A stretch of 64,000 nucleotides of DNA from Propionicimonas sp. (GTDB lineage: Bacteria > Actinomycetota > Actinomycetes > Propionibacteriales > Propionibacteriaceae), in contig VMSW01000007.1 of assembly GCA_013791955.1 (NCBI GenBank), positions 1,054,001-1,118,000 of the forward strand, read 5' to 3'. A program made the position numbers and the translations under genes. Under the pieces are notes generated by a model. The model was not told the DNA's origin and did not search any database. It was given only the letters and a program-made list of their open reading frames with translations. Of this stretch, positions 36,490-45,282 are shown one piece after another. How positions within the stretch are numbered: position 1 is the first letter of the stretch; each line of letters begins with the position of its first letter.

Positions 36490-37287
36490 TCAGCGCTGAG
36501 GGTCGATGCCATCGGTGGGAGCAGGACGGTGGCCCGGCTCAACCCCGGGCTGATAGGGCTGCCACCCCGAGGGCAGCGGCATCGAGGTCTGGGGCAGCCA
36601 GGACGTTTCAGCGATGCTCGGCTCAGTGGCATCTGACTTGCTCACTTCGCTCTGCAATGGCGGCTCGGGGTAGGCAAGCGGCTCAAGCGGAGCTTCGGCT
36701 AGGGCAATAACTTCGGGCGTCGGCCAAAGCTGCACGTAGCCAAAGTCGTCGAATACCGGCGGAATCGCCTGCCCGAACTCGACCAGGACAAACTGGACTG
36801 GGTCAAACGCCATCGCCAACACCTGTTGGTCCGGCCAGCGACGGCGGGCCACCTGTGACCAGGCTTCCTGGCAAATGAGCTCGCGTTCGGTGGCGTCGAA
36901 GCAGTCCAGGTTCGGCCCACCCTTCGCTGATCGCACCATCGCCTGACCAGCCGAGATCAAGGGCCAAACCCAGGCGGCCAAACCCAGCCCGATCAGAGCA
37001 GCCAAGGCCCCCGCACCGGCCATGATCGCCCTCGCGTCGACCGGCATCAGGAAGAACGCGGCGGTGCCCAGCGCCAAACCGCCCACCGCGAGGCCGAGCG
37101 CGGTGCCCATTCCGCCGGAGCCCGAACCCGAATTGCCCAGGCGGGTCGGACCACCCTTCCAGCCCTCGGCGATGAGCATCTCGCCGATGGCCTTTTGGGC
37201 CGCGCAGTAGCGCGGTGGCGCGGCGCCGGCAAAAGTCGCCAACGCAGCATTCGCCGCCTCAACGGCGGCTCTTGCTGCGCCAGCCAT
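36490..37287 (-). CDS. Hypothetical membrane protein at the end of the his operon
   Basis: A 265-residue protein I do not recognise. It has a short Ala-rich N-terminus with a cysteine (RYCAAQKA), a Gly/Ser linker, two adjacent hydrophobic helices (about 61-81 and 86-111), a cytoplasmic-looking domain of about 80 residues rich in Trp and aromatic residues (WSQVARRRWPDQQVLAMAFD), and a Pro-rich tail from about residue 195. It starts two bases after the priA stop, so it is probably co-transcribed with the his genes, in the place where hisF is often found. Function unknown. Confidence 0.7.
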   Translation of the reverse strand: MAGAARAAVEAANAALATFAGAAPPRYCAAQKAIGEMLIAEGWKGGPTRLGNSGSGSGGMGTALGLAVGGLALGTAAFFLMPVDARAIMAGAGALAALIGLGLAAWVWPLISAGQAMVRSAKGGPNLDCFDATERELICQEAWSQVARRRWPDQQVLAMAFDPVQFVLVEFGQAIPPVFDDFGYVQLWPTPEVIALAEAPLEPLAYPEPPLQSEVSKSDATEPSIAETSWLPQTSMPLPSGWQPYQPGVEPGHRPAPTDGIDPQR

Positions 37288-37289
37288 CG

Positions 37290-38042
37290 CTACTCCGCTT
37301 CGCTTGTTGGCGCCGGCGCCCCGTCGGCAACGGCCAAAGCCTGCTCCAAGGTGAAGTTGCCCACATAAAGGGCCGTGCCGATGATCGCGCCTTCAACGCC
37401 GATCCCAACCAGTTCGCGCAGGGTGCGCAGGTCGTCCAGGCTGGAGATGCCACCGCTGGCCACCACCGAGGCGTCAGTGCGCGAACACACCGCACGCAAC
37501 AGTTCGACATTTGGCCCGGTGAGCATGCCGTCGCTGGCGACATCGGTCACCACATAGCGCGAGCAGCCGGCAGCGTTCAGCCGATCCAGCGTCTCATAAA
37601 GCTCGCCGCCTTCTTTGGTCCAGCCACGGGCGGCCAATCGGGTGCCGCGAACGTCCAGCCCGATCGCCACCCGGTCGCCATATTCGGCAATGATCCGGTC
37701 GCACCATTGCGGGTTCTCCAGCGCAGCGGTGCCGATGTTCACCCGCCGGCAGCCGGTCGAGAGCGCCCGGGCCAGCGAAGCGTCATCGCGAATTCCACCA
37801 GACAACTCCACCTGAAGGTCCAACTGGCCCACGATTTCGGCCAGCATTTCGGCGTTACTGCCGCGGCCGAAGGCAGCGTCCAGATCGACCAGGTGCAGCC
37901 ATTCCGCGCCCGCCTCCTGCCAGCGCAGCGCTGCGGCCAGCGGCTCGCCGAAGACCTTCTCGCTGCCAGCCACCCCCTGCACCAACTGGACGGCTTGGCC
38001 GCCCTGTACGTCTACGGCCGGCAACAGCTCAAGCTTGCTCAT
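37290..38042 (-). CDS. priA: HisA/PriA-type phosphoribosyl isomerase
   Basis: A 250-residue (beta/alpha)8 isomerase of the actinobacterial PriA type, which isomerises ProFAR in histidine synthesis and, where bifunctional, PRA in tryptophan synthesis. Asp11 ([10 protein letters not shown]) and Asp171 (TDVASDGML) match the catalytic pair; Arg139 and Trp141 match the residues at 143 and 145 that serve the dual activity in M. tuberculosis PriA. The residue matching Arg19 is Gln19 (GQAVQLVQG), an odd change. No trpF is seen beside the trp genes, which favours a dual role. Its start overlaps hisH by 14 bases. Confidence 0.93.
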   Translation of the reverse strand: MSKLELLPAVDVQGGQAVQLVQGVAGSEKVFGEPLAAALRWQEAGAEWLHLVDLDAAFGRGSNAEMLAEIVGQLDLQVELSGGIRDDASLARALSTGCRRVNIGTAALENPQWCDRIIAEYGDRVAIGLDVRGTRLAARGWTKEGGELYETLDRLNAAGCSRYVVTDVASDGMLTGPNVELLRAVCSRTDASVVASGGISSLDDLRTLRELVGIGVEGAIIGTALYVGNFTLEQALAVADGAPAPTSEAE

Positions 38043-38712
38043 GAGTCCTTCCCAAAGTGGCTATCCAGTTGCGCAGCAGCCGGGCCCCGGCCGCTCCTGA
38101 CTTCTCTGGATGAAACTGCGTACTCCACAACAGGCCGGCTTCCACCGCCGCCACGAAGCGGTCGCCCCCGTGCTCGGTGTAGCTGGCCAGCGCTTCGGGC
38201 GGCCAGCCCGCACCGTTATGGACGCCATAGGAGTGCACGAAGTAGAACCGCTGATCCTCAACCCCGGCGAACATCGCCGAACCGGCGGCAACCTGGACGG
38301 TGTTCCAGCCCATGTGCGGCAGCGGCTTGGCGACCAACTCCTCAACCACTCCGGGCAGCAGCCCGAGACCCACGGCTTGGGTGCCGTGTTCGACCCCGGA
38401 ATCGAACAACACCTGGTGTCCCACACAAATGCCGAGCACCGGCCCGCCAGCCAGCAGGCGGCGGCGAATCAGTTCCGGGCCGCCAACCGCCACCAGACCG
38501 TCCATGCAGGCCGCAAAGGCACCCACGCCCGGCACCAGCAGGCCATCCGCGGCCAAGCAGACCTCGGGATCGCTGGTGAGGACGACCTCAGCGCCAGCTG
38601 CGGCCACCGCACGGGTGGCCGAGTGCACATTGCCCGAACCGTAGTCCAACACCGCCACCCGGATCGACGGCTGGTCGCCGACGTGCTCAGGACGGGGCCG
38701 GACTGAGCTCAC
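38029..38712 (-). CDS. hisH: Imidazole glycerol phosphate synthase, glutaminase subunit HisH
   Basis: HisH (227 residues) supplies ammonia to HisF. The triad is Cys96 in GICVGHQ and the His/Glu of FHPEKSG, and the [13 protein letters not shown] start of the fold is clear, though preceded by about 16 extra residues. Starts with GTG, overlapping hisB by four bases (GTGA). HisF itself is not in the window. Confidence 0.95.
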   Translation of the reverse strand: MSSVRPRPEHVGDQPSIRVAVLDYGSGNVHSATRAVAAAGAEVVLTSDPEVCLAADGLLVPGVGAFAACMDGLVAVGGPELIRRRLLAGGPVLGICVGHQVLFDSGVEHGTQAVGLGLLPGVVEELVAKPLPHMGWNTVQVAAGSAMFAGVEDQRFYFVHSYGVHNGAGWPPEALASYTEHGGDRFVAAVEAGLLWSTQFHPEKSGAAGARLLRNWIATLGRTHEQA

Positions 38713-39323
38713 AGGCTGCCCTTGGTGGAGGGAATGATGCCCGCGATCCGCGGATCCAGCGCGATCGCGTCGCGCAACGCCCTGGCCAGCGCCTTGAACT
38801 CCGCCTCAACGATGTGATGCGGATCGCGGCCAGCCAACAGCCGCAGGTGCAGCGTGATGCCGGCGTTGTAGGCGAAGGACTCGAAGACGTGTTGGGTCAT
38901 TGAGCCGGGATAGGCAACCCCGCTCCCGCCGATGCGCGCGTAAGCCTGGCCGTCCGGTTCGCCGGAAAAGACCACATAAGGACGTCCGGCCAGGTCGACA
39001 ACAGCCTGCGCCAGCGCTTCATCCAGCGGCACAGTGGCATCGGCGTAGCGGCGGATGCCAGCTTTGTCCCCCAGCGCTTCCGCAAACGCCTGCCCGAGCA
39101 CGATAGCCGTGTCCTCGATGGTGTGGTGAGCGTCAATGTGCAGATCGCCGGTAGTGGTGATCTCCAGGTCGATCGCCGAATGCTTGGCCAGCGCAGTCAA
39201 CATGTGGTCGTAGAACCCGACCCCGGTGCTGATGCTCGATTCACCAACGCCGTCGAGGTTCAGGGCAACCCGAACCTGGGACTCGCTGGTCTTCCGCTCG
39301 CGAACGGCCGTGCGCGGGCTCAT
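38709..39323 (-). CDS. hisB: Imidazoleglycerol-phosphate dehydratase
   Basis: HisB (204 residues, monofunctional) dehydrates imidazoleglycerol phosphate with Mn2+. The two metal-binding motifs [11 protein letters not shown] and [14 protein letters not shown], as well as GVGFYDHML, are intact. It overlaps both hisC and hisH by four bases. Confidence 0.97.
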   Translation of the reverse strand: MSPRTAVRERKTSESQVRVALNLDGVGESSISTGVGFYDHMLTALAKHSAIDLEITTTGDLHIDAHHTIEDTAIVLGQAFAEALGDKAGIRRYADATVPLDEALAQAVVDLAGRPYVVFSGEPDGQAYARIGGSGVAYPGSMTQHVFESFAYNAGITLHLRLLAGRDPHHIVEAEFKALARALRDAIALDPRIAGIIPSTKGSL

Positions 39324-40414
39324 CTGATCTCCTTCAAAACGCTAGCCAAGGCCGCATAGAACGCCTCAGTCTCCGTCGGCGTGCCGACCGAGACCCGCAG
39401 GAAACCAGCCGGGCCGGTTTCGCGTACGAGAACGCCACGTTCGAGCAGCCGAACAAAGACATCATGACGGTCGCTGAACGCACCGAACAAACAGAAGTTG
39501 GCGTCGGAGTCGATCACCTCTACCCCCAGTTGAGGCAGCCGAGCCAACATTTCGTCGCGAGTGGCCCGCAAATCGTCCACCTTTGCCAACATCTCCCCAG
39601 CATGCGCCAACGCCACCCTGGCTATCGCCTGAGTCTGCGCCGACAGGTGATAGGGCAGCCGAATGATTCGGCAGGCATCGACGATTGCCGGGTTGGCAGC
39701 CAGGTAACCGAGCCGGCCACCGGCCAAGGCGAACGCCTTGCTCATCGTTCTTGAGACCACCAGGTTTCCGAACTCCGCCAACAGGCTCAGCGCAGTCGCC
39801 TCGGGATGGCGCGCGAACTCCTGATAGGCCTCATCAACCACCAAGATCACCTCGGTAGCGCTCAGAACCTCGCGAATCACGCTCAGCGGCGTCGTGGTGC
39901 CGGTCGGATTGTTCGGTGTGGTGATGAGCACAATGCTCGGCTCATGCTCGGCGATAGCGGCCAACACTGTGGCCGCGTCCAGGGTGTAGTCGGCTCGCCG
40001 CGGTGTCACCACATATTCGCTGTGGGTATTGCGGGCGTACTCGGGGTACATCGAGTAGGTGGGACCGAAGGTCAGCACCCGACGGCCGGGCCCGGCAAAG
40101 GCGCCCAGCAGGTGGGTCATCACTTCGTTGGAGCCGTTGGCGGCCCACACATTCGCTGCGCTCAGCCCGTGCCCGAGGTAGGCGGCCAGGTCGCTGCGCA
40201 GCGCGGTGGCCTCCCGGTCGGGATACCGGTCGATCTCGCCAGCAACCGCGGCCACCGCCGCAGCCATCTCAGCGATTATCGCCGCGCTGGGCGGGTACGG
40301 ATTCTCGTTGACGTTCAGCCGCACTGGCACGTCCAGTTGCGGCGCGCCATAGGGCTGCTCCCCCACCAACTCTGGGCGCAGCGGCAGCTCGGCCAGGGTG
40401 ACGTCGGGCTTCAC
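39320..40414 (-). CDS. hisC: Histidinol-phosphate aminotransferase
   Basis: HisC (364 residues) is a PLP-dependent class I aminotransferase acting on imidazole acetol phosphate. Visible are [11 protein letters not shown] at the N-terminus, the [12 protein letters not shown] helix, [20 protein letters not shown] and the PLP lysine motif [18 protein letters not shown]. Starts with GTG overlapping the hisD stop (GTGA) and overlaps hisB by four bases. Confidence 0.96.
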   Translation of the reverse strand: MKPDVTLAELPLRPELVGEQPYGAPQLDVPVRLNVNENPYPPSAAIIAEMAAAVAAVAGEIDRYPDREATALRSDLAAYLGHGLSAANVWAANGSNEVMTHLLGAFAGPGRRVLTFGPTYSMYPEYARNTHSEYVVTPRRADYTLDAATVLAAIAEHEPSIVLITTPNNPTGTTTPLSVIREVLSATEVILVVDEAYQEFARHPEATALSLLAEFGNLVVSRTMSKAFALAGGRLGYLAANPAIVDACRIIRLPYHLSAQTQAIARVALAHAGEMLAKVDDLRATRDEMLARLPQLGVEVIDSDANFCLFGAFSDRHDVFVRLLERGVLVRETGPAGFLRVSVGTPTETEAFYAALASVLKEIR

Positions 40415-41712
40415 GACGGCCGCCGAACGGTGACCGCCGCGCCGTGGGCTGGCAGATCCTCGGCAGCGGCGAAGGTCTCCACCACGTCAGCCACCGCCAG
40501 CAGCGCTTCCTTGGAGTAGTGGATCACGTGCACCTGTTTGCGGAAGCTGTGAACGTTCAATCCGGAGGAGTGGTGCGCAGCACCAGCAGTCGGCAGGACG
40601 TGCGTTGAGCCAGCGGTGTAGTCACCCAACGAGACCGGCGAGTAGGTGCCAACGAAGATCGCCCCGGCGTTGCGGACTCGGGCCGCCACCCCGGCGGCGT
40701 CGCGGGTGTGGATCTCCAAGTGCTCAGCGGCATAGGCGTCCACCACGGCCAGACCCTGCTCAAGGTCGTCAACCAGCACAACCGCTGATTGTGGCCCACT
40801 CAATGCGGTGCGGATGCGTTCAACATGTTTGGTGGCCGCAAGCTGCGGCTCCAGGGCGGCCCGGACGGCTTGAGCCAACGCAACAGAGGGGGTCACCAGC
40901 ACCGAGCCCGCCATCGGGTCATGCTCAGCCTGGGAGATCAGGTCGGCGGCCACGCAAGCGGCATCGGCCGAATCGTCGGCCAGGATGGCAATTTCGGTCG
41001 GCCCGGCTTCGGAGTCGATCCCCACCCGCCCGCGCAACAGCCGCTTGGCGGCCACCACGTAGATGTTCCCCGGGCCAGTCACCAGGTCGACCGGAGCGCA
41101 CAGGCCTTCCACCCCGTAGGCGAACATGGCGATCGCCTGCGCGCCGCCGACGGCGTAGACCTCACGCACACCCAGCAGGGCGCACACCGCCAGGATGTTC
41201 GGATGCGGCAACCCGCCGAACTCCGCCTGAGGTGGGCTGGCGACCGCGATCGACTCGACCCCGGCGACCTGGGCGGGCACCACATTCATCAACACACTGG
41301 AGGCTAGCGGGGCCAATCCGCCGGGCACATAGAGCCCGACGCGCTCCACCGGCACCAGCTTCTGCTCCACCACGGCGCCCGGGGCGAGTTCTACCCTGGC
41401 TGGGACGCTGCGAGCCTCGGCCTCAGCCACCAGTTGACGACGCCGGATCGATTCGGTGAAGGCGGCCCGCACTGCGGGCTCCAACCCGCGTTCGGCCTGC
41501 GCCAACGCCTCGGCCGGCACTCGGAAGGTGGCCGGGCGCACCCCATCGAACCGTTCAGAGAACTCCGCCAACGCCGCTTCACCACGCTCAGCCACGGCGG
41601 CGACTATCGGTCGCACTGCCTCCACGGCGGCGTCCACGTTGAAGTCGGCCCGCGGGACCACCTTGCGGTAGTCGGGCACGACGAGGCCTCGCAGATCAAT
41701 GGTTCGCAGCAC
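40411..41712 (-). CDS. hisD: Histidinol dehydrogenase
   Basis: HisD (433 residues) makes the last two oxidations to histidine with NAD and a bound zinc. The [22 protein letters not shown] segment, the [16 protein letters not shown] and [15 protein letters not shown] motifs and the histidines in [15 protein letters not shown] and in the C-terminal region are present. It is the first his gene in this run, starting with GTG 18 bases after a probable glycosyltransferase gene. Confidence 0.97.
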   Translation of the reverse strand: MLRTIDLRGLVVPDYRKVVPRADFNVDAAVEAVRPIVAAVAERGEAALAEFSERFDGVRPATFRVPAEALAQAERGLEPAVRAAFTESIRRRQLVAEAEARSVPARVELAPGAVVEQKLVPVERVGLYVPGGLAPLASSVLMNVVPAQVAGVESIAVASPPQAEFGGLPHPNILAVCALLGVREVYAVGGAQAIAMFAYGVEGLCAPVDLVTGPGNIYVVAAKRLLRGRVGIDSEAGPTEIAILADDSADAACVAADLISQAEHDPMAGSVLVTPSVALAQAVRAALEPQLAATKHVERIRTALSGPQSAVVLVDDLEQGLAVVDAYAAEHLEIHTRDAAGVAARVRNAGAIFVGTYSPVSLGDYTAGSTHVLPTAGAAHHSSGLNVHSFRKQVHVIHYSKEALLAVADVVETFAAAEDLPAHGAAVTVRRPS

Positions 41713-41730
41713 GGCAGCATTCTAGAGCCG

Positions 41731-42930
41731 CTATCGGCCGGGTTTGAGCCGCCGCCAACCGCCGGGCTTGATCAGGTTTCGCAGCCGCGTGGCTCGGGTC
41801 GGCCGCGCGGCCAGCCCGAGCGCCACCAACCGTCCCTGATCCAAGTAGCGCCCCCGCGCTCGCGGGCTCAGCTCAGCCAATTGGCTTTCGACGAGGCCGC
41901 CCAATTCGGGCAGCGACTCTGGCCGCATCAGGTAAGACACCACCATCAGTAGCTGCTGCAGCTCTTGAGGCTGGTAGCCCGGGGGGTCCGCACTGAGCAA
42001 GGCGTCGATGATGGTCAGTTCGATGCGGGCCCGGTGGTGGTAGGGGCTCAGGCGGGCCAACAGCTCCGCGACAGTCGGCGCCGACACCGGCACTGCGGCG
42101 GAATGCAGGTGAGCCAACTCGGGTGCGGTGAAACCGAATGCCGCCGCCGGTCGTCCTCGCTGCCCCCAGGGGCCGGTGGCGGCATCGACGACATCGAGGT
42201 CAATCCCGGCTTGAGCGGCCTCCCACTCCAACAACCGCAACTGCCCTGGGCCCATCAGCGACGGCGGGCGAAAGACCACCTCGCCGCCGGACGCCGCCGC
42301 CGTCCGCAGCAGTCGCAGGTGAGCGCGCCGCTCCGCGGCCGCGTCCCCAAGTCGCGCCGCCACCAAGTCGCTTCCCAGCACCAGGGTGTGGGTCGCGGCG
42401 GCGGTGGGCACCGGCGGGGCTGGCATGGCCTTGCTCGGCTCCACACACACCGGCCGGACTCCGGGCAGATGGTCGAGGTACCAAAGCGCCTCGATGCGTT
42501 GCTGCAGTGCGGGCGGACGCCGATGCGACGGCGGCCCGTAAGCCGCCAGCCCGGCCGCCAAAGCATGAACGCCAGCCCCGTCGAACACTTTGGTAAGCAC
42601 CCGGCAAAGGTGATGATCAACGTCTTCAAGGAACAGCTCGGTCACCGGCGCCAGCGTCGGCACCAACAGAGCCCGCACCAGAGCCAACTCAGCGTCGTGA
42701 GGATTCCACTGTGCCGGGTGAAAGGGGCGCAGCAGCGCATCCAGATCGATTACCTCAGCGAAACCGGCAGCTGCCACCTCCGCGGCCAGGTCCGTCGCAC
42801 CCACCTCCGGGATTTCCAGTTGCGACCAGGTCACAACCGCCACTGGATCATCACCTAGGCCACCACTCGTCCGCACGGCTACCAAAAGGTCCAATCCGGC
42901 CCGGGAGTGCACTGCCGCCAGGACGCTCAT
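41731..42930 (-). CDS. Putative glycosyltransferase resembling the alpha-2,8-polysialyltransferase family
   Basis: A 399-residue soluble protein with weak but suggestive likeness to the POST/polysialyltransferase family of capsule-type glycosyltransferases: a THTLVLGSDLVAA strand-helix unit, a GEVVFRPPS segment where that family has VVFKPHP, and LLARLSPYHHRARIELTIIDALL where it has LTPYQNSNR..LTIVDAL. The usual His-Pro in the second motif is missing (RPP), so activity is uncertain. The start is placed at ATG 42930, overlapping the stop of the upstream GT2 gene by one base; a GTG 12 bases upstream is possible. Pairing with the GT2 supports a role in a surface glycan. Confidence 0.55.
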   Translation of the reverse strand: MSVLAAVHSRAGLDLLVAVRTSGGLGDDPVAVVTWSQLEIPEVGATDLAAEVAAAGFAEVIDLDALLRPFHPAQWNPHDAELALVRALLVPTLAPVTELFLEDVDHHLCRVLTKVFDGAGVHALAAGLAAYGPPSHRRPPALQQRIEALWYLDHLPGVRPVCVEPSKAMPAPPVPTAAATHTLVLGSDLVAARLGDAAAERRAHLRLLRTAAASGGEVVFRPPSLMGPGQLRLLEWEAAQAGIDLDVVDAATGPWGQRGRPAAAFGFTAPELAHLHSAAVPVSAPTVAELLARLSPYHHRARIELTIIDALLSADPPGYQPQELQQLLMVVSYLMRPESLPELGGLVESQLAELSPRARGRYLDQGRLVALGLAARPTRATRLRNLIKPGGWRRLKPGR

Positions 42931-43919
42931 CAGCGTGCCCACCCGCCCAGCCGCAATACCGCAGCCAGCTGCCCGCGACGCTCCCGATCCAGTCGGCGTA
43001 CCGCGGCGCGCACCACCTGGTCTGGGTAGCGCAATAGCAACTCCGCCGCGCCGCTCACCAATCGCACCCGTTCCGGTCCGCGGGCCGGTCCGCGCGCCAG
43101 GTGCTGTCCGGTCAGCGCCAGCACAGTTTGGGCGGCCTTACCGAGCAACGCGTCGGCTGCCGGCTCAGAGACGAGTTGGCGACGAACCTGTTCAAAGGCG
43201 TCCAGAAAGCCGAGCCGGCGCCGGTCCATTGCCTGAGTCAACGAGCCAGCCAGGCCCCGGCGGTAGAAGGCGCCCGGAGCATCGATGACCGCGAAAGTCT
43301 CAGCGCGCAGATGAAGCCGCCAGATCAGCTCCCGGTCCTCGGCACTGGGCAGGGATTCGTCGAAGTGCAGCAGACCAGAATCGGCCAGCCGGCGATGGAA
43401 CAGCCCCGCGAACATCGACGGGTGATCGACCATCGCCTTGCCGGTCACCGGAAACACACCTTCGCGGGCGGCCAGGACTCGGCCCCGACGCCCCTGCGGC
43501 GCGTGCACCAGTTTGCGCTCGGTTCCGTCCGCCAACACCAGATCGGTGCGGACGAAGTCGCAGCCAAGGTGGTCCAACTGATCGACCAACAGCTGAAGGT
43601 AGCCGACCGCGAACCAGTCATCGGCATCGAGGAAGCCAAGGTAGCGGCCCCGAGCCTGACTCAGCCCTAGATTGCGGGCGGCCGAGACCCCCTTGGACTC
43701 GCCGTTGACCAGCACTCGCAGCCCCGGCAACATCTCCCGATGCGCTTCGACCAACTCAGCGGTGGCATCGGTTGACCCGTCGTCGACGAAGATCACCTCC
43801 AGCTGGGACGGCTCAACGAGTTGCCTGGCCAGGCTGGCCATCGTGTCCCCGACGAACTCGGCGGCGTCTCGTCCAGGGACGATGACGCTCACCAACGGGT
43901 TCTGCCCACCTGCCCGCAC
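42930..43919 (-). CDS. Family 2 glycosyltransferase
   Basis: A GT2 (GT-A fold) enzyme of about 329 residues. Near the N-terminus are VSVIVPGRD, the nucleotide-binding VIFVDDGSTDAT, and the GFLDADDWF motif holding the DxD metal site; SAEDRELIWRL follows in the acceptor region. The C-terminal third is helical and basic, without a membrane helix. Start chosen at the GTG at 43919, preceded by GGAAGGAG with five bases between; a GTG 15 bases upstream also fits. It is coupled by a one-base overlap to the next glycosyltransferase-like gene and then to hisD. The sugar is unknown. Confidence 0.88.
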   Translation of the reverse strand: MRAGGQNPLVSVIVPGRDAAEFVGDTMASLARQLVEPSQLEVIFVDDGSTDATAELVEAHREMLPGLRVLVNGESKGVSAARNLGLSQARGRYLGFLDADDWFAVGYLQLLVDQLDHLGCDFVRTDLVLADGTERKLVHAPQGRRGRVLAAREGVFPVTGKAMVDHPSMFAGLFHRRLADSGLLHFDESLPSAEDRELIWRLHLRAETFAVIDAPGAFYRRGLAGSLTQAMDRRRLGFLDAFEQVRRQLVSEPAADALLGKAAQTVLALTGQHLARGPARGPERVRLVSGAAELLLRYPDQVVRAAVRRLDRERRGQLAAVLRLGGWAR

Positions 43920-44059
43920 TCGTGCTCCTTCCACACCCGACGGCTCAAGTCAGCCAGGCCTCGACTGCTCAGCGATGACGAGACGGTGAACTTGCTGCGA
44001 CATTCCGGCGAATCCACACTCGTACGGCCCTCAGCTGTGTCGGTGATTGAATAGCCACC

Positions 44060-44797
44060 ATGTTCATCGGGGCTGGCACGGCCATCAATGTGGCCACCGT
44101 CATCGTCGGCAGTCTCTTCGGCCTGGCCCTAGGGCATCGCTTCCCGGAGCGAACCCGTCTGGTGGTCACTCAGATTCTTGGCCTGGTTTCGTTGGTAATC
44201 GGTGGCCTGTCGGTAGCCCAGGGCATGTCGGTCGCTCTCGGCGAGGCCGTTGGTCCCAACGCTCGGTTGTTGATCGTGCTCGCTGCCCTGCTGATCGGCG
44301 GCGTCCTGGGCTCATTGATCCGCCTTGAAGACCGGCTGGACGGCGCCGCGGAGTGGCTGCGGGAGCGGTTCGCCAGCAAGTCAGATCAGACCACGTTCAT
44401 CGAAGCCAGCGTCACCGCGACCCTGATCTTCTGCGTCGGCCCGTTGTCCATTCTTGGATCGCTGTCCGACGGCATGGGACACGGGGCGGAGCAACTAATC
44501 GTCAAGGCCGTAATGGACGGCTTCGCCGCGATGGCCTTCGCCTCCACGTTGGGCATCGGGGTGGCGTTCTCGGCAATCCCGCTGGCGCTCTACCAGGGAA
44601 CGCTCACCATGACCGGCTTCTGGCTGGGCAATGTGTTGCCGATCGCCCAGCTCGACTCGATCACCGCCACCGGCGGCGTGATCCTGCTCGGTCTAGGGCT
44701 GCGACTCCTAGGAATCAAGCAGGTTCCGATCGGCGACATGTTGCCAGCCTTGATCGCCGCTCCACTCCTGGTTGCCGCGGTGACGGCTTTCAGCTGA
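44060..44797 (+). CDS. DUF554 family membrane protein
   Basis: A 245-residue protein with about seven membrane helices and the DUF554 hallmarks: GAGTAINVATVIVGSLFGLALG at the start, VTATLIFCVGPLSILGSLSDG and VKAVMDGFAAMAFASTLGIGV in the middle, and GGVILLGLGLRLL near the end. These proteins are presumed transporters or channels; the substrate is unknown. The YbaK-like gene follows after five bases, so the two are probably co-transcribed. Confidence 0.93.
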   Translation: MFIGAGTAINVATVIVGSLFGLALGHRFPERTRLVVTQILGLVSLVIGGLSVAQGMSVALGEAVGPNARLLIVLAALLIGGVLGSLIRLEDRLDGAAEWLRERFASKSDQTTFIEASVTATLIFCVGPLSILGSLSDGMGHGAEQLIVKAVMDGFAAMAFASTLGIGVAFSAIPLALYQGTLTMTGFWLGNVLPIAQLDSITATGGVILLGLGLRLLGIKQVPIGDMLPALIAAPLLVAAVTAFS

Positions 44798-44802
44798 CTA
44801 CG

Positions 44803-45282
44803 GTGTCTGTCACTCCGGCCACCGCAGCCCTCGATGCGGCCAAGATCGGCTACCAGTTGCACAACTACGACCACGACCCGGCGAACACCAACTATGGCGC
44901 CGAGGCGGCCCGGGCACTGGGCATCGACCCTGAGCAGATGTTCAAGACCCTGATCATCGACATCGGACAGGTCCGCCCCGAGCTGGCGGTGGCGGTGGTC
45001 CCGGTGGCTGGACAACTCGGCCTGAAGCAGTTCGCCCAGGCGGTTGGGGTCAAGAAGGCGGCAATGGCCAACCCGACGTTGGCGGTGCGCACCACCGGCT
45101 ATGTACTGGGCGGGGTATCCCCGCTGGGTCAGAAGGTGGCCTTGGTGACGATCATCGATGAGACCGCGCTGCTGTGGGACACGATCTTCGTCTCGGCTGG
45201 GCGTCGCGGGCTCGACCTCGAAATCGCCCCGGCGGATCTCGCGCAGCTGACCCAAGCCAGTTTCGCCGATATCGCGCGCTGA
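44803..45282 (+). CDS. ybaK: Cys-tRNA(Pro) deacylase, YbaK/EbsC type
   Basis: A 159-residue YbaK-like editing enzyme that removes cysteine wrongly attached to tRNA-Pro. It has the MFKTLIIDI strand with the conserved lysine, the KKAAMANP segment and the GYVLGGVSPLGQK motif near the active site. The start is GTG 44803, which gives the normal family length. Its stop codon abuts the stop of the convergent CYTH-CHAD gene. Confidence 0.9.
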   Translation: MSVTPATAALDAAKIGYQLHNYDHDPANTNYGAEAARALGIDPEQMFKTLIIDIGQVRPELAVAVVPVAGQLGLKQFAQAVGVKKAAMANPTLAVRTTGYVLGGVSPLGQKVALVTIIDETALLWDTIFVSAGRRGLDLEIAPADLAQLTQASFADIAR

